Origin: a bacterium
GTDB lineage: Bacteria; Bacillota; Clostridia; Christensenellales; CAG-138
Direction: 5' to 3'
Assembly: GCA_029218485.1 (NCBI GenBank)
Contig: JAQXRK010000223.1
Span: 1 to 6,715 of the forward strand
Length of the DNA stretch: 6,715 nucleotides
In this document: positions 5,215 through 6,715 of the stretch, one piece after another
How the letters are laid out: the number at the start of each line of letters is the position of its first letter
Position numbering within the stretch: the stretch's first letter is position 1
The notes under the pieces: model-generated
Databases searched by the model: none
Seen by the model: only the letters and a program-made list of their open reading frames with translations
Told to the model about the DNA's origin: nothing
Position numbers and translations under genes: made by a program

Positions 5215-6626
5215 AGATATTCATAGACCGTGTGCCGCATATAGCTCGAGTTGATGCCGCAGCCCGTGGAGACCACGAAGTATACATCGTCAATGGCGTA
5301 ATGTTCGATGTATTCCCGCACCGAAGCGCCGCCCATCGAGTCGAAGCTGCTGCTGCCGCGCAGATCGGCCAGGCACACGCGGTCGTAATACGGCGTCAGG
5401 TACGGCAAAAAGGCATTGCCATAGGAGTCGCAGATGACCAGCGCGTTGCGGCCCGTATGGAAGCCCGTTTCGGCCACATAGAACGGCGAGTGCGTGCCGC
5501 CGAGCAGCGCGCCGTAGCTGTTGCGCTCCGGCTCCATATAGCGGACCTCCTTCATCAGCACATCGAGGTCGCGGTATACGAAGGCGTGCGTGGGCGCAAG
5601 CCCGGCGGGAACCTCCAGCCGGTCCACGACCGAGGAGCCGGCGGACGCGCGTACCGACTGCGTGATCGAGCCGGTAAAACGGTCGTGCACGGTATAGGTA
5701 AAATCGGCATAGTCCGCCGACGGCGTGCCGAAGTGCGCCATCACATCGCGCTGGACAAAGCTCGCGCCGAGCGGCGACCAGTGGTGGTCGGTTTTGAAAT
5801 AGACCGCATCGCCCTGCTCCATGTGCGCGCTGAGGATGCCGACGGCCGGGCAGACATACACGCCATCCACCGTCTCGGCCTGCAGCACCGGCTCCACCGT
5901 GCTGTACCAGCCGGAATAGATGTTGGGATGGAACAGCCATTGGTTCGCCACCTGTGAGTAGGGAACGTAGATGAATGTGACCGTGCCGTCCGCGGGCAGC
6001 GCCGCGCGATAGGCGTTGAGCGAGCGCGCGGTCGCAGAGATGGCGTCCGCACCGAACTGGAAGATGGTCGATGTGCCGCCGCTCTTCAGCCGGTAGCCCA
6101 GGACGGGGATATCCGTGCCGGCATCCGCTTCCGTGGAGCCGGAGGCATCCGCAGCGCCGTCATCCCCGGCGGAGGCGGCAGCGCCCGCAGGATCGCCGCC
6201 TGCAGAGGAAGCGGAGGTAAGGCCGCCGTCCCCGGCGGGCGCGGACGCCCCGGACTCCGGTTCGGACGCGGTTTCCGCCGGCCCGGCGGCGATGGATTCG
6301 CCCATGCTGTCAAGCTGCTCCGCAATGTCCGTTTGCAGCAGCCGATCCTCGTCCGACAGCGTGCTGAAAACGCCGAGAAGATCGGAGGAGCAGCCGAGCA
6401 TTCCGCCGCGGCCGGGCAGCTGGTCGGAGAGGTAGGCTTCCAGCGAGCCGGCGAAGCTGCCGTCGAACCAGCTCTCCGCGCTGAACGCGGGCAGCGGCTC
6501 GAGCGTGCGGTTCTCCAGCTCCGAAACGCCGCCCTCGCGGTTGCCGGTGATGAAGACCAGCAGCCCGAGAAGGCCGAGCAGCAGGCACCACCAATAGGTT
6601 ATGAGAAAGGAAAACTTGCGCTTCAT
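5208..6626 (-). CDS. DHHW-family, SGNH-hydrolase-like membrane-anchored protein (probable cell-surface acyl-transfer function)
   Basis: This 472-residue protein (ATG at 6626) has a basic start (MKRKF), a hydrophobic helix at about 8-28, and then an extracytoplasmic region. ENR (38-40) and DQLPGR (68-73) follow the pattern seen near the N-terminus of DHHW proteins. The namesake motif is KTDHHWSPLGA, with Asp280-His281-His282-Trp283. A putative nucleophile lies at Ser401 in ICDSYGN, followed by the FLPYLTPYYDRV and LADLRG segments typical of the family. These proteins resemble AlgJ/AlgX, in which Asp-His and Ser act in O-acetylation of exported polysaccharide, and they often work with MBOAT membrane acyltransferases. 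No MBOAT gene is visible here. Residues about 111-170 are an unusual Ala/Gly/Ser/Asp linker. An alternative GTG start at 6632 would add two residues; ATG is preferred because GGGGTG sits upstream at usable spacing. The family call is strong. The substrate, and even whether it is catalytic, is inferred. Confidence 0.85.
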   Translation of the reverse strand: MKRKFSFLITYWWCLLLGLLGLLVFITGNREGGVSELENRTLEPLPAFSAESWFDGSFAGSLEAYLSDQLPGRGGMLGCSSDLLGVFSTLSDEDRLLQTDIAEQLDSMGESIAAGPAETASEPESGASAPAGDGGLTSASSAGGDPAGAAASAGDDGAADASGSTEADAGTDIPVLGYRLKSGGTSTIFQFGADAISATARSLNAYRAALPADGTVTFIYVPYSQVANQWLFHPNIYSGWYSTVEPVLQAETVDGVYVCPAVGILSAHMEQGDAVYFKTDHHWSPLGASFVQRDVMAHFGTPSADYADFTYTVHDRFTGSITQSVRASAGSSVVDRLEVPAGLAPTHAFVYRDLDVLMKEVRYMEPERNSYGALLGGTHSPFYVAETGFHTGRNALVICDSYGNAFLPYLTPYYDRVCLADLRGSSSFDSMGGASVREYIEHYAIDDVYFVVSTGCGINSSYMRHTVYEYLG

Positions 6627-6631
6627 CTCCA

Positions 6632-6637
6632 CACCCC
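6632..6637 (-). promoter_or_regulatory. Probable ribosome binding site deciding the DHHW start
   Basis: On the minus strand GGGGTG (6637-6632) lies 5 bases before the ATG at 6626. If the GTG at 6632 were the start, this element would overlap the start codon and no other site would be available. The GGAG at 6630-6627 directly abuts the ATG and is too close to serve. Confidence 0.5.
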
Positions 6638-6657
6638 GTTAAAACTTCCAACTATAT

Positions 6658-6687
6658 AGTATACCGGCCGCGGCGCAGCTTTGTCAA
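6658..6687 (-). promoter_or_regulatory. Strong sigma-A-type promoter of the DHHW-TPR/RCC1 operon
   Basis: On the minus strand TTGACA (6687-6682) is a perfect -35 element, followed after 18 bases by TATACT (6663-6658), one mismatch from consensus. Transcription would start near 6651, leaving a leader of about 25 bases before the ATG. No operator-like inverted repeat is evident apart from the AT-rich ACTATATAGT (6651-6660), a 10-base palindrome overlapping the -10 region and start site, which could equally be chance. Bases 6688-6715 hold nothing recognisable. Confidence 0.8.
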
Positions 6688-6715
6688 CGAAGGAAGCGGG
6701 ACCGCGCGGGAACGG

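Noticed and set aside
4092..5957. Long plus-strand open frame of 621 codons
   Set aside because: It runs antisense across the junction of two well-supported minus-strand genes with recognisable domains, has no ribosome binding site of note, and its Arg/Ala/Gly/His-rich translation is typical of shadow frames in GC-rich DNA.

Overview
The window looks like chromosomal DNA of a GC-rich anaerobic Firmicute, most likely an Oscillospiraceae/Ruminococcaceae-type gut Clostridium. This rests on the GC-rich sequence (judged by eye), a GG-rich or AGGAGG ribosome binding site before each complete gene, sigma-A-type promoters with TATACT -10 boxes, a DHHW-family protein, and a short-repeat RCC1/TPR surface protein. 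The species assignment is inference; nothing in the window fixes it. I see no rRNA, tRNA, CRISPR array, transposase or attachment site.

Layout: (1) 1-557 (+) is the 3' part of an AraC-family regulator, possibly with a PocR-like sensory domain, closed by a strong intrinsic terminator at 585-620. (2) 558-820 is a non-coding stretch ending in a promoter (761-790) and an AGGAGG site; it also holds a doubtful 18-codon small ORF. (3) 821-3377 (+) is a tight two-gene operon: a PlsC-like acyltransferase with a C-terminal zinc ribbon and an extra C-terminal region, then, 4 bases later, a GltS/ESS-family sodium-coupled carboxylate symporter. It ends at a terminator at 3411-3444. (4) 3378-3722 is a convergent intergenic region with one terminator for each strand. 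(5) 6626-3723 (-) is a second two-gene operon, read towards the first: a membrane-anchored DHHW/SGNH-like protein, then a membrane-anchored protein with TPR-like repeats and a seven-unit RCC1-like beta-propeller. A near-consensus promoter (TTGACA-N18-TATACT) lies at 6687-6658.

How the genes may work together: both minus-strand proteins have a basic N-terminus and a single N-terminal membrane helix, so both should expose their large domains outside the membrane. The DHHW family is related to the AlgJ/AlgX-type acetyl-transfer proteins and is usually linked to MBOAT O-acyltransferases that modify surface polymers. No MBOAT gene lies in the window. The TPR-RCC1 partner looks like a protein-binding scaffold, not an enzyme. 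The plus-strand operon pairs phospholipid acylation with glutamate-type uptake, and the reason for that pairing is unknown. No complete novel system is demonstrated. The most interesting object is the DHHW plus TPR/RCC1 operon.
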